NCBI GenBank assembly: GCA_002917075.1
Contig: NTMA01000139.1
Span: 18,643-82,642, forward strand
DNA: 64,000 nucleotides
Origin: Hawksworthiomyces lignivorus
Lineage: Eukaryota; Ascomycota; Sordariomycetes; Ophiostomatales; Ophiostomataceae
Reading direction: 5' to 3'
A program made the position numbers and the translations under genes. Numbering within the stretch: position 1 is the stretch's first letter; the number at the start of each line of letters is the position of its first letter. The notes under the pieces were generated by a model. That model saw only the letters and a program-made list of their open reading frames with translations, did no database searches and was not told where the DNA came from. Of this stretch, positions 1 to 11,679 are shown piece after piece.

Positions 1-1366
1 CGTTCGCATCTTCTTTTGCATGGCCGCCTCGATCCGCGCGCCCGCCGCCCCAAATTCCCTCTTCGCGTCCGCCTGTGCCGGTCCGGTGCGCGGCCGCCCT
101 CTCTGGTGATGCCTGGGCTGCCTCGTCGCCAGATCGACCATCTGACCCGGATCGGCCGCAGACCAGTAGCCGGTGCCGCCGGCGCGCGCAATGCTCTCGT
201 GGGCCCGCCACGAGGCCACAAACCCGTCGTCGACCTCGTGCACCTCGGCCGCATACGGTAGCTGGCGGAACGGCGCGCGGAACAGCGACATGGCGTCGAG
301 CCGGGCCTTGTCCCACAAGACATAGCCCCACCGGCGCAGGCCGGCACAGTCGCGCCGGTACGCCTCCACGTGCGGAGCGCAGCGGGCGTAGGCCCACTCC
401 CACGTGTCTTAAGGCCCAGGGTCGCTGTCCCGGTCGGGCACACGCGGCGTCCCGGGTGCCTGCTGCTGCCGCTGCACCGAGCTGTAGCGCCCAAGGGCCT
501 GGTAGAGAAAATCGTAGTTTCGGTCTGGGCCGCGAAACCGGTAAAGGAGTTTGTGGCGCTCAGCGTACGTCTTGGCGGCGGCAACCCGGTAGACCGCGGC
601 AAGCCCCGCGGCCATGATGGCCTGGACTTCGTGGGACGCATAGTTGAGCGCCGGCTCGACTTCGATGCTGCCCCACACGATGTCGTGCGACGCGATGTCG
701 TCGTATGCTGCATTGAGCGGTTAGCCTGGCGCGAAACAGCAAAAGAAAGCCGCGCACGTACCTGGCTGTATCTGGTGGAAGAGGAAGTCGTGTATGCAGC
801 CCAGCTGCTCTACCTCCCAGGGTGCGAGCGTGGCAAAGAAAGAATCGGTCGTTTCCAGCGTGCCCCCTTCTCCCGCTGCGCTCCCAGCGAGATTTCGAAA
901 CGTCTCAAAGCGTTAGAACGCGCGCTCGATGCGGACGCGCTCGCTCTGGCTCGGGAGGGGCGACCGGGTCTGGATCGCGGGCCGCATGTCGGTGACAGAC
1001 TGGACATAGAGTCGGGCAAATGCCTTGACTGCGACGCTGAGCCTCGCGATGGAGGAAAACTTGGTCCGCTGTGAGCAAATGAGGGGCTTGCGTCGGCTCG
1101 ACGAGAAATGCCTTCCAGCCATCGCGCGTTGATCCTGTGCTCTCAACCGATGCAAGCGCGTCTGGTATCACGTCGACGCCTACATGGTTGGCCAGAACTC
1201 TGGATAGAATTGCACCCTTTGCGTTTGTGAACGCGTCGTGGAGGGTGCGTGAGGCCAAGCTGGCCGAGGAGAGGGATGGGAGATCGTCGATCGCGGAAAA
1301 GATTTCGCCAAGCAGGAGCCCTCTTGGATGCGTTGTGCGCGTTGCAGACGCCTGGAGACTGGTCAT
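1..1366 (-). pseudogene. Broken F-box-like hypothetical gene, 3' end off window
   Basis: A minus-strand gene starts with MTSLQASATR at 1366 and runs off the left edge. Its N-terminus (GEIFSAIDDLPSLSSASLAS) resembles fungal F-box-like hypothetical proteins; no enzyme domain is visible. One good intron is seen at 708-761 (GTACGTG donor, GGCTAAC branch, GCAG acceptor). Two in-frame TAA stops (plus-strand positions 913-915 and 409-411) interrupt otherwise continuous coding; both could come from CAA by C to T in CpA, the repeat-induced point mutation signature. The frame also changes near 1045-1075. Only a 34-nt intron, shorter than fungal introns usually are, could explain that change, so a frameshift is more likely. 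I infer a pseudogene. A heavily mis-assembled functional gene is the alternative. Function unknown. Confidence 0.55.
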
Positions 1367-2457
1367 GGATTAAAAAATAATAAATCATAAAAATAGGAAG
1401 AATAGAGACCAACCCCCCCCCCCCCCCCCCCCCCTAAGCAAAAAAAAGAATCGAGAATGTCGTATGCCAGCCGAAGGCGTAACACCAAATCCAAAATTCC
1501 CAGGTAGCCCACACTATGACGGCGCTCACCCGCGTCACCTACACGGTGCTCTAGGCATCCAATCAGTCGAAGGGCCTCGTCCTCTGCAGCCATCCATCGC
1601 CCTGTATCTCTCCCACGCAACCCAATATTTTCATTCGGGTCTATCATAGATCATTTCCATTCTCCTTTTTCTCTGCACTTTGCATGTATTTCAGCAGGGC
1701 AAGCTTAATAGACGCCGATGATTTGTTCAGGACCACCCGTGAGGAAGCTAGGGCGGTTAATGTCACGCCTGCACCCTGTGGCAGCAAAAAGATTGGAGGA
1801 AAAGCACTGAAAACTGCAGCACACAAAAACAGGAACACAATAATTAGGGCATCGAAATAACCATTTTTTACTCCTGTTCTCCGTGACTGGTGGACCTAGG
1901 TATGGCACCCAATCAGGCCAGAACCTGATTCAAAAAAGCCTGACACCTACTTGTACTTTATCTTTCACGTCCGGAGTAAGCCCCAATTCAAAGATGCATA
2001 TCTGACACGAGAGGACTTCACCGCCTCGCCCCTTAATTTGCACGTTTGGCAGATCCGATACCATTGGCTGAAGGGTCACAATCAGGCGCCTTACTGTCCT
2101 TAATTATTACGACAATAGCTAGCGTCGAGTCAAAGCCACAAAGACAATCCCAACCCCACGCTAAGTTTTCGGCTTGCAGGCTACCGCTAAATGGCCGCGA
2201 ACAGAAATAAGCAAGGGAGCTATGGTCGAACCCGACCGCGGAAACGTAAACGATAAGGGAGGAAAGATTTGCATGGGCCGCCAACCGTCCAGGTACGAAT
2301 CCACAGCTGAACGCCTCCATGGTGGAGAAGAGCGGCTGTTCATCATATTTTAGTATATATATGCCCTGGCATAATGCTTTCACGCTCGCCTTCCCCGACT
2401 TTGCTATAGGACGGCAATTCCAAACTGCATTCGAATGTAGAGCAAACTGTGCCCAGC
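1367..2457. other. Gene-free stretch with C22 homopolymer
   Basis: No gene can be supported. A run of 22 C lies at 1413-1434, just upstream of the broken gene, with AT-rich sequence on both sides. The stretch should hold the promoter of the NLR gene that starts at about 2458. A 94-codon minus-strand open frame at 1363-1647 runs through the C tract and matches nothing I recognise. Confidence 0.5.
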
Positions 2458-5400
2458 ATGCCTCCCCCCAGCCGCAACAAGGACAACAGGCGCCAGCAGG
2501 CCTCGGTGAGAGTCTGTTTTGCCTGTTCTACCCATGTCGTATTGCGTTTGGATTCTGACTGCACATCAAGATACGAGCAAGGAGGAAGCATCCGAGGATC
2601 GTCTTTGTCTCTCACAGACCTTCGCCAGCGGACTCTGTCCCCGAGGATCGGGCATCCCACTTCGCAAACGATCTCGCTGAGGTAAACGCGAAAATCTCCC
2701 AACTTTCGACAGACGGCTCTCGCGGTGTTTCTCTGCTAGACAGCAAGAAGGCCCTCTCTGAAGATGCTAGCAAAGGCGGCGTTCCCTTCGTGGCCCAGTC
2801 CACCGAGAGCTTCAGCTTAACTTCAATTCCCGAAGAGCGGCAGATCCAAGTGTCCACCGATCCCTGCAACTCGGCCTTGATTCAGCAAGAAAGACAAATC
2901 TCCCCGTCTACGAGCCTTATATCCACAGCAGCTGGAGATAATCAGACTGCTACGTATGGCCTGAAGCAACCTGATGAACTTCAATTTAAGTCCGCTTATG
3001 ACAAAGCCTGGGAAGCACTTGATGAGAATCAAAAGGGAACCTTATCCAGAGAGGAGAGAATACGAGCTGCATTTGAAGAAGTCCGCAAGAAAGTTCAGAG
3101 AACTCATATACAAAGGGGTTTCTCAAGAGCAGGACCCTGTCTTAGAAAACTTATCTCAGCTTTCGATGTGGCCAACCCAGTCGCTGGTCTTGATATCGCA
3201 CCAAGAACCGCACTCGGGCTCGTCCAGGGCACTGCATTAGTAAGTCTAAAGGGTTTTGTGACTGATATACTTGCTATTGCCATTCCTCTTTTCGCCTTTC
3301 TTTTTCTTCCCTTCCGTTGATTTATCTTTCTGTACAATCGGTCTTTTATATTCTTTTTTTATTCTTCTTCTTTCAGACGGTCCACCAGTATAATGACAGT
3401 TGATAGTTCGCATTTACCTTTTGGTGCGTTGGAAAGCGGCGGAGGCACTGCATCGAAGCATTCCTACAGAGCATCCCTGGAATTGACCACTGCAACGCAA
3501 GAGTGCAGGACGGCCGATGGCCGGATATATATGATGTTAGCCACTTCGTGAAAGGTGAATCCTATTGTATTGCTATTTACTTACCGAATCATTGAATCCA
3601 TCTATAGACACTGTTCAACATCTACAAAGCTCTTTTACAGTTCTACCTAGAGACTTTAGCTGTTTTCGAAGGCCCGCATTCAAAACAACAACCAGAAGAA
3701 CCTCTAGTGGAAATTGCACCAATTTTCGATGATTTGAATGCATTTTCGGAAATTCTCACGACGTTCCTAGAATTCGAGATCCTCGCAGCGACAGAAGAAT
3801 TGAAAGAGGATTTGTTAAAGACAAAAAAGGCTATGCTTGATATTCGGGAAGAGATGAAAGATATGAAGGAGAACATAATAGACGATGAGGAGGATATAGT
3901 CGATGATTTTAGTGAGTCAGCACCTCAAGCGACCTGTTGCTTGAGATTCTAAGACTGCGATTAACAAAATGGATAGTTCACGACATTGGAATCCTGCACG
4001 TGGTTGAAAGTAGGCCGAATGATCACGCGTTTGAAGCCCATATCAACGATACGTGCCGCTGGGTCGAGTCCGATCATGGATTTTCTTCATGGATATCCGA
4101 CTTGCCCTCTTCGAATGTTTTAGTCTTGACTGGAGACAAAGGCTGTGGAAAGACAGTGACAAGCGCTTATGTCTTTAAGATCCTCTCCAAGAGCAGCTCG
4201 GCAGTTTGCTGTTACTATCGCAGAAAAGGCCATACTACAACACCCCTTACGAGTATCTATAGCAGCATCATGCGACAACTAGTTCAGCAGATCAGTGGCC
4301 TAAAGTTCTCCCTCTACCGGTGGTACATGACGGCGTCCTCTGAATTTGACCCATTTAGGTCAAATGCCAAGCTACGCGAGTTCCTCATTACGGCAATCCT
4401 CTCGTCTTCGAAACGCGTCTTCATTGTGCTCGATGGCCTGAACGAATGCGACTCGCAGAATCGAATTGCGCTCTTTGGCCTCATCCAAGAGCTCCTTGCC
4501 AAGAACGCGCAGCTTAAAGTATTCATATCTACTAGAACCGATAACGAGATTGACTTTGCTTTTCCCGGCGGTATCATCCGGGTCGGGATGCATTCGTCTC
4601 AGGAACGGGACCGAAAAATTATGAGCCACCTCATCAAGTACACTTGGGTGCCCGAAGAGTACTATGAAGCTGTGGTAAACGAGCTGGTGGCTCAAGCACC
4701 AGGCTCTACCATCTGGCAGTGCACAGCGATGTATCATCTTCAAAGGCTCATCATACCTAATTCGAATGACCTGACAGAAGCAGTCAAGATGCTTCCCTTT
4801 TCGTATGAGGACCTCGCCAATTGGTATTTGCACTACGTCGATCAGACTTGCCATGGGGTGTCGATAAATGAAAGACGTTTAGCGCTCTCGCTTGAGATGC
4901 TTGCGGTGTCTTGCCAACCGCTAAAACTCTATGAACTTTCCTATGCGGTCTATCTCGGTATGGAAATGGAAGAGAGGATCATGACTGTCACCGAACTAGA
5001 CCGTGCGGCCCTATCAATGGATTTGATGAGCCTGCTTAGACCTTTCGTTCGTCTCATAGATTCCGGCTCGAGAGACAACCCACATCTTCTACTTACTCAT
5101 CGATCGTTAAGAGAACTCATTCTCTTAGCTCCACCAGAGCAATGGTCGTCGATTGAGTGGGATATAGGGACACACGAACCTTCTAAGCAACGATTAGCAG
5201 AGCTCAACAACTGCCTACTGCAATGCTGTATTAAGTACTTGCTTTTAGACGAGTGTGAAAAAACCGTGTTGGTGTTGGACTCCCAGGAGGAAGCCGACCT
5301 TCACGGAGATGGCGATGGTAAAGATGATATCTCTTCGGGTGATGCCGCATCAACTGGCAAATTTGACCCATCTGAGCTTGGTTTGGGTCATTTTTTCGCC

Positions 5401-8001
5401 TATGCTGCGTCGTATTGGACAATTCATTTCTCCAACGTGTCATCAAAATTTCGTCCGAAGGCTGCCGACTTAGTCTCGCTCTGTCGCCCGCGCTCTCAAA
5501 GACTCAGAAATTGGGTGTACCAGTGGTGTCGGCCGAACTGCACCAAGGCTCCAGAATTCAGGCTCCCCGTACCTGAGGGGGACCTGGATCCTGTCGTCGT
5601 CACGGCTATGTTTGGCCCTGAAGAGTCCCTGGTCGACCTGTTTCTGAGCGACTTTCTGCTGCCTCCGAATGTTGTGCAGAATTCCACCTGTATCTCCCTC
5701 ACAGCCCTCATAAAGAGGGGTGAAGTTGCTATAATCTACCGCCTACTCAAGGACCATAGAACTCGGCCGATTCTGAAGCAATCTTCGTTCTTTGTCGAGG
5801 TGGTTCCCGGTTGGCGCAGCCCAACGCGCATGCACGCGATAGACGCGGCCGAGTGGGCACCAATCTTCGACATTGTAATTTGGAGCTTGTACGCGGGTAT
5901 CTGCAGAGTAGGCTACGAGATTTTATTCTATGCGGCCTATTGTGGATGTAACGTTCTGGTCGAACGGCTCTTCAAGGCGAGCTCCATAGATCCCGCCCTG
6001 AGAACAGCAATCCTGACCGACAAACGCAATATGCAGACGGCGGTTTGTACCAGACCCAAAAATCCCATATTGGAGTCATCAGACTGCACCAACATCCTCC
6101 ACGAGGTGAAATTTAATTACTGGAGCGGAAGCACGGATCCCGCTCCATATATTAAAGACGAGATACCAAAATTCAAGATCAAGGATTGCCAAAATGAAGA
6201 ATGCAAGGCAAAAAGAGACCGTCTTCAACATATTGCACCTGCTTTTGAATCAATCGACTATCCAGGTCTACGGGACTGGGCACTGAATGTCGTATCTTGC
6301 TGGATTAACTATTATTACTTATGGCCATGGGATCACACACCCGTACCTGCGATAGAGTTCTGTTCTGCTTTTTTAGTCCAGCAGTGGCGGCGAGGGGATA
6401 TGCCTTTCGTTGGCTGCGATAGCGTTGGGATTTGCCGCTTGTTCCAATGGGTCTCCTCAATATGTCTCAAGAAGTCGAGTTGGGGATCGGCTCGAGTGCT
6501 AGAGAGGGCCCTGGGGCAGCGAGCCCTCACGTCCTTGGTCATGCGTGAAGGCGCGCTTGACATCCCGAAAGGCGTTTGTCTCTATCGATTTTGGAACCTG
6601 GGCTTGGCAACCGACCGTGGAGTCGTGGAATTACCCCCCCTTAAAGCCTTGCTGCATCAGTTTCGTCTTTCTGATCGGCACCTCGAGAGGCATCGCGACT
6701 GCACCGTCGACGTGTGCTACCAAAATGACGAGAATACCACCATCGTCCCGCAGCATCATGTGTGCAGCAACCCAGATGCCTGTGATATCGTATCTTTTCC
6801 ACCTACGGTCGTTAACAGCATTGATTGCGCAGAGGACGGCGCAACGGCTTGGAAAATATCCTCCAACTGGCCAATGCTAGGAAGCAGTCGCTACATGGCT
6901 ATCTCCCATGTATGGTCTGACGGAACCGGCGTTGGGTTGAGAGGTTCTGGAAACGTCAATAAATGTCTCGTCAACCACTTTAAGACGTTTGCTATGAACA
7001 AAAGATGCGATGGCATCTGGTGGGATGCAATCAGTCTTCCCACAATCAAAGAGAAAAGAATCATAGCTCTAAACAGTATGCACAGCAACTTCAAAAGGGC
7101 ATCCTGCACACTGGTTCATGATCTCGAGCTAGCTGACTTCACGTGGGCAGATGATGGCAGTCCATGTCTAGCCTTGGTTTTCTCTACGTGGTTTAGCCGT
7201 GGTTGGACCGCTCTGGAATTGTACGCATCTAAACAGGTGTGGGTTCTGTTCCGGGACTCGGAAGGCAAACCTATCCTTAAAGATCTGGATACAGAGATCC
7301 TGGCTCACCCGAGAGATCCATTTGTCCACCCAACACACTTGCAAATCTCCAACATCATACGCAGGCTTCGTAGGCGCAGATCTTCGCCTCTAACCATCGA
7401 CAATCTTCTGGGCACCTTGAGGCTAAGGCACACATGCTGGACTCGAGATCGGTCTATCATTGCTGGGCTTATGATCGGTGAGGGATCCGGAGATGCACAG
7501 TGGTTTGATTCAACATGGAGCCAGATGGATATCACAAAGAACATCCTCACGAAATGTCAGCTTCTGAGTCCTTACGCCTTGTTCCACGATCGGGTACCGG
7601 TTTGCGAATCCGGGCCGTGGTCCTGGTGTCCTCCTGTAATCTTCGATCTCAAATCTTCCCCATCAGTCGATGATTACATGCCATTGACTGTCAAGGAAGG
7701 GAGATTATATGGAGATTGGATAGTCATCAAGCTGAAGGAAGGAGATGAGCGGAACCTGATGCCTCTTGCTTCTCATGGCATCTTAGTTGAGCGGATCATG
7801 GTGGCCTTGAACAAACCTGATAGCTACCGTCTTCTTAACCCTCCTGTGCGACCCTATGAGAGGGAGGGACTTCCATTTGTTCTTGTCGAGACACTGGACT
7901 CGAATTTCTCCAATATGAAGTGCCGTTTTGTTGGCACTGTTGTTGGAACGATCTCCCCTGGTCACGAAATAACGTATAGCCGAGACTTAATTATAACCTA
8001 G
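2458..8001 (+). CDS. NLR-like STAND protein: NACHT NTPase with C-terminal HET domain
   Basis: My model has five exons: 2458-2505, 2571-3239, 3407-3547, 3608-3911 and 3977-8001, joined in frame to give about 1728 residues. Exons 3-5 are well supported by matching phases and GTGAGT or CTATAG-type borders; the first exon and start are less sure. The N-terminal ~390 residues are helical and highly charged (YDKAWEALDENQKGTLS, then IREEMKDMKENIIDDEED). A NACHT-type NTPase follows: Walker A GDKGCGKT near residue 440 (nt 4132), Walker B VFIVLDGLNECD and an FISTR sensor motif. A long middle part has no recognisable WD40, ankyrin or TPR repeats. From about residue 1355 a HET-like domain is readable (AISHVWSDG, WWDAISLP, WFSRGWTALELYAS). 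Such proteins act in fungal non-self recognition and programmed cell death. HET normally sits N-terminal to NACHT, so this order is unusual. Confidence 0.8.
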
Positions 8002-8299
8002 ATGCAGCGACGCGTATTGAAGGAAGCGCAAGAAGAACCTTAGTCACAGCATCGTATTGACTCATCTAATGGCATAAATAAAGAGACGATCCGCCGACAA
8101 ACGAGACTGATAGTGCCGAACTAGAGAAGTGACGTTCTTATCCGAGTCCCTTTAGTCTTTGCTGTTCTCGATGTGCCACTCGTTATGGACCAGAACACAA
8201 ACAAGGACATTATAGTTCGCAAGTAGTGAAGACCAGAGCCGTGGGCGTCATCCTCGAGAGAGCACATTGAGGTCGCGGCATTAACGCCGAGGTCATCCG
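8002..8299. other. 3' flank of NLR gene, no gene seen
   Basis: Downstream sequence of the NLR gene. I see no coding frame or RNA gene. Only short minus-strand open frames occur, without family resemblance. Confidence 0.4.
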
Positions 8300-8705
8300 C
8301 CACTCTAGTTCACCGATGGGTATCTTGCAGAGTTCGAAACGGCGAAGAACCTTGGCTTTGTGGAGACGCTTATAAAAGCAAATGGCTACCCGCAGGAGAT
8401 TGCCATGCTATTGTTGTCAGCGCAGCTGATGTAGTTCAAAATAAGACCTGGTAGTGTTGGATGAGCGAAGGCCCCAAGTGCTTGCAGCCAATGACAAAGC
8501 CATGCTCAGGCAGCACGAACTCTTGGGCCTAGATGTATAATTGCAGCCTTGCTCGGTATGGTGGTGCTTGAAGAGGTACAGGCGAGATGCACACTAGGAG
8601 CGCAGCTTGATGCAATCCAAGTGGCAGGTTGGCCTGCTATCATCGGAAGGAGCTTTGATATAGATGGCGACGAATTGGGACATGTGTCTGGGCCAAAGGC
8701 TTGAT
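8300..8705 (+). pseudogene. Decayed coding remnant of unknown gene
   Basis: Three plus-strand segments read like coding sequence but lie in different frames with stops between them: one containing AEFETAKNLGFVETLIKANG (about 8315-8430), one containing DERRPQVLAANDKAMLRQHE (about 8458-8535), and one containing LGAQLDAIQVAGWPAIIGRS (about 8550-8703). Their amino-acid composition and order suggest one broken gene rather than chance. I do not recognise the family. No start codon or complete intron could be assigned. This is a low-confidence inference from reading frames only. Confidence 0.3.
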
Positions 8706-8749
8706 GAGAACAGCTACCATATTTTTCAGATAAACTTCCTATCAATTTT

Positions 8750-10284
8750 TTAACATTCGCGACCAGGTTGATTTACGCCTTGAGCGCCAACTTGCTTCTC
8801 TTCTTGGACTTCCGCCACCGGTAGACGATCTAGTCGGATACCGTGCTTGTTTTCCTTGTGTCTCGCCTCTAGTGCATACCTCCAGAATGCGATCTCCTCT
8901 GTGTTTTCTTGGCGGACGCGTAACGATCCAGGAAAGAAGACGTCGAGGAGCGCCGTGCCCATGAGGGGGTAATTTGTCTCCACTTCCTTCAGTACTTGGG
9001 CTACGCGCCGGTGATGAATTGTCTCGTGTTTCTTGATGTGGATGCCAAGCGCCGCTGGCGAGCGCGGGATGCTGGCGGCAACAAAGTTCTGAATGCTGCC
9101 GAGGAGACCAATGCCCAGCAAGTCTACATCGTCGGAGATTGCGTTAGCCAGGCGGAGCCGATGCATCAATACACTGGGGAGGCAGGGTGTCTTAACAATG
9201 CAAAGGGGTGGACGTACACCACGTTTTCTGCTTCATGGCTGCCACGGTAATAAGTAGAAGAATCCAGAGCACGGCCAGGATGGCGTTTGCGAGCTTTGTG
9301 AAAGACGAGGCGCGGGCCGCGCGGGTGCCCCGCGCCAGGATTTCCAAGTCGAGCCCCACGCCTGGCTTCGCCAGAATGATAATCGCGCTCCGCGAGCCGT
9401 TCCCCTCGGTGATGGCGACCGTCTGGCCGCCCTTCTTGGGACAGGCCCACTTCTCTCTCTGCCACTGAGGGAGAGAGCCGCCGATGATGGCAAAGAGGTT
9501 GCCCGCAGCCGTGACAAGGAACGTGTCCCACTGGTCGTCGAGGGCCCAGGGAATGGCTGCAATGCCCAGCTGCACGACAATGGCAAAGACGCCCGTGAAC
9601 CACACCCAGTCCAAAGCGGGAACGCCGTGTTCCTGGGGGTCCTTGTCCTCGAGCTCAAACACGGTGACCCGAAGGCCTTCAAAAGGCCGCTTTTGCCCTT
9701 CTCCGTCTCCCCTTTTCCCCTTTGCGCTAGGCTGCAGGCCCTGCCGGTCGCCGTCGCCGTCGCCGTCGCCGGGTGGAATATGCGACTGCTCGTCTTTCAT
9801 CTCATCGTCGAGGCGGTCGTTGAAGTCGCGCCACAGCCGGCCCAATATCCAGTTCCGAGTCTGCCGGCTGTGGCCGCTGACGGGGTCGATCACCAGCAGC
9901 GTTGATTCAGAGTCCGGCATCAGGTGTCCGTCTGTGCACGCGCAAGCAGCGTTAGAAGAATTCACAGGTCTCAGGGCTGACTCTAGCCAAGACGCAGAGC
10001 GGCGCACCTCCGAAGCTCGAGAGCAGGACAGCGGCGGCATAGGCCACCCAGCCGAACGAAAAGGCAACTGGAGTGATGGCGCGCCCGGCGAGCTGCGCGA
10101 TGGCACTTTTGATGACGTCGGGGCCGACAAGCAGGAGAACGGACAAGATGTCCTGGGGATTCCTCCACTGCGCGCCTAGGTAGGCCGCCACCGGCGCGGG
10201 AGTCGATGTGGAGATATCGGCATCACGGCTAAATAATTGCGAAATGGGCGAAGGCGCCAGCCAGGAGAACCATACTGGAGCCAT
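8750..10284 (-). CDS. Conserved fungal multi-pass membrane protein
   Basis: Three exons, 10284-10008, 9931-9218 and 9123-8750, join in frame to 454 residues, with introns of 76 and 94 bp (GTGCGC..CACAG and GTACGT..GTAG). The first joins to SSFGDGHLMPDSEST and the second to KTWYLLGIGLLGSIQ, as expected for this widespread fungal hypothetical family. About five or six hydrophobic segments are visible, for example VWFTGVFAIVVQLGIAAIPW and LANAILAVLWILLLITVAA. A charged insert with a GDGDGDGDRQ stretch, coded by a CCGTCG repeat, separates the first pair from the rest. The C-terminus carries EVETNYPLMGTALLDVFFPG, a segment I associate with the family. An A/T-rich TATAAA-like box lies about 150 bp upstream (near 10431-10443). 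Biochemical role unknown. Confidence 0.8.
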
Positions 10285-11296
10285 TTTGGACTGCGCTAGT
10301 ATTATGCTGAGTCCCAAAGCTCAGGCAATTTCAAAGAGAAACATACGGTGCGGGTTAGGACATTAGGGGCAGTGAAGAGAGGGGCATGGGACTAACTTGG
10401 GGATATTCTGATCCGTGGCAGTTGTTGCTCTTATTTATAAAACGCGCTGGCTCGCGTGCGCGAAAGCCGCTACCACTAGGTTGCACCCACCGCCTGTTTT
10501 AAACACCGTCAATATACAGTGTATATCTGAATTCTGCAACTTTTTAACTTCACTATGGCTCAATGACATCTGCCGCTAAAAATTTTTTATAGTGATTTTT
10601 TACAGTGTGATACCCGCTATAATTTAGCGCTATTTTCGCTATAAGAAACAGTGTGATTATATTTTGCACACGTTTACAACGGAGTATCTTCCAGAGAAGA
10701 CGGTGAGTGAAACCGTAGTGGTAGTGACCTCCGTATTTATAACAAAATCACTAACGACATATTGAAATGGTCTGTGCATTTGTGCCATCAGCTTCATAAT
10801 GCGATGACGTAGTTGGTATGCATTTTTGATACGGACTTGACCATATTGCCCCGCCACGACAATGCGCACAGCTGCCCCGCAGTCTCTTCATTGCATGTAT
10901 CTAAAGATCACTGGAATAGAAAAGGGAACGAAGTGCTTATCGACTTTGCTCTTTCTTTCCCTTCTTCCTCATCGTCTTGAACCTTTTACCTCTTAACTAT
11001 CTTAAAGACCTGCGTGCGTACAATTGATCTCAAAGGCCTGTTCGGCTAGTAGTGACTATCAGACGTGGCTCTAATCTTACTGTCTTATCTTCCGCAGATA
11101 CCTTCTTGCTATCGTTTCGCGTTGGGCTTGCATTAAAGGCTTTTCATAATCGATCTAACAGCAGATACCAACGATAGATAAATAGCAATCTTTCATTAGC
11201 CGAATCAAGTTTCCCAGCTGTCTCCTGTGACAGCGATTGCCAAAAATCAGACCAACGCTTTACATTACACCACGGACAGAAAGGGCCTGGTTCATA
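10285..11296. other. AT-rich intergenic region
   Basis: No gene is supported. The left end should be the promoter of the membrane-protein gene, with a TATA-like sequence near 10431-10443. The right end is pyrimidine-rich and could be the 5' leader of the short ORF at 11297. Confidence 0.4.
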
Positions 11297-11551
11297 ATGG
11301 CAGGTCAGTCTTGTGCTACGTGCCGTGGCGCCAACCCGCTAACGCTCAAAAACCGTTTCCTTTTCTATCAATCTCCAAGAGACACTAAATACTGACTCGC
11401 TTTACCAGCGGGAGTCCTTAGGCATACTCCACCCGTTAATGAACCATCCACTATTCCCGACAACCCTGCTTTCAGCATAATCGCATTTATTATTCTAGCG
11501 GCTATTCTCTATGTCTCAAAGGGCAAGTTGACGGACACGTTACCCTTGTAA
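11297..11551 (+). CDS. Possible 49-residue single-pass membrane protein
   Basis: Exon 1 (11297-11303, ATG GCA G) joined to exon 2 (11409-11551) gives an uninterrupted 49-residue ORF. The 105-bp intron has a GTCAGT donor, a GCTAACGC branch-like site and a TTACCAG acceptor. The protein has a proline-rich N-terminus (RHTPPVNEPSTIPDNP) and one strong hydrophobic segment (AFSIIAFIILAAILYV) before a short basic tail (SKGK), like small tail-anchored or single-pass proteins. I cannot name a family. It lies just 5' of a dead metalloprotease, so it may instead be the detached 5' part of that gene; the phases do not join cleanly. Confidence 0.35.
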
Positions 11552-11679
11552 ACATCTTCGTGTCCGTCGAAGTCGCTTTTGTCTCCCTTCGGGTCACTTT
11601 CCACCGCCTAGGCCTCTTTGTTTTCCGGCCTCCTCTAACTGCCGAGCCGCAACATGAGCACTACCCTTGCGCCACGCAG

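Noticed and set aside
1363..1647. A 94-codon minus-strand open frame with a poly-Gly tract.
   Set aside because: The Gly tract is only the C22 homopolymer read through, and no family is recognisable.
409..9395. A further CTCCGCGA 8-mer near 9388 as another regulatory arm.
   Set aside because: It lies inside the GC-rich coding exon of the membrane-protein gene, without a partner arm at the 10-bp spacing.
9740..9775. CCGTCG hexamer run as an independent microsatellite feature.
   Set aside because: It encodes the GDGDGDGD insert of the membrane protein and is covered in that entry.
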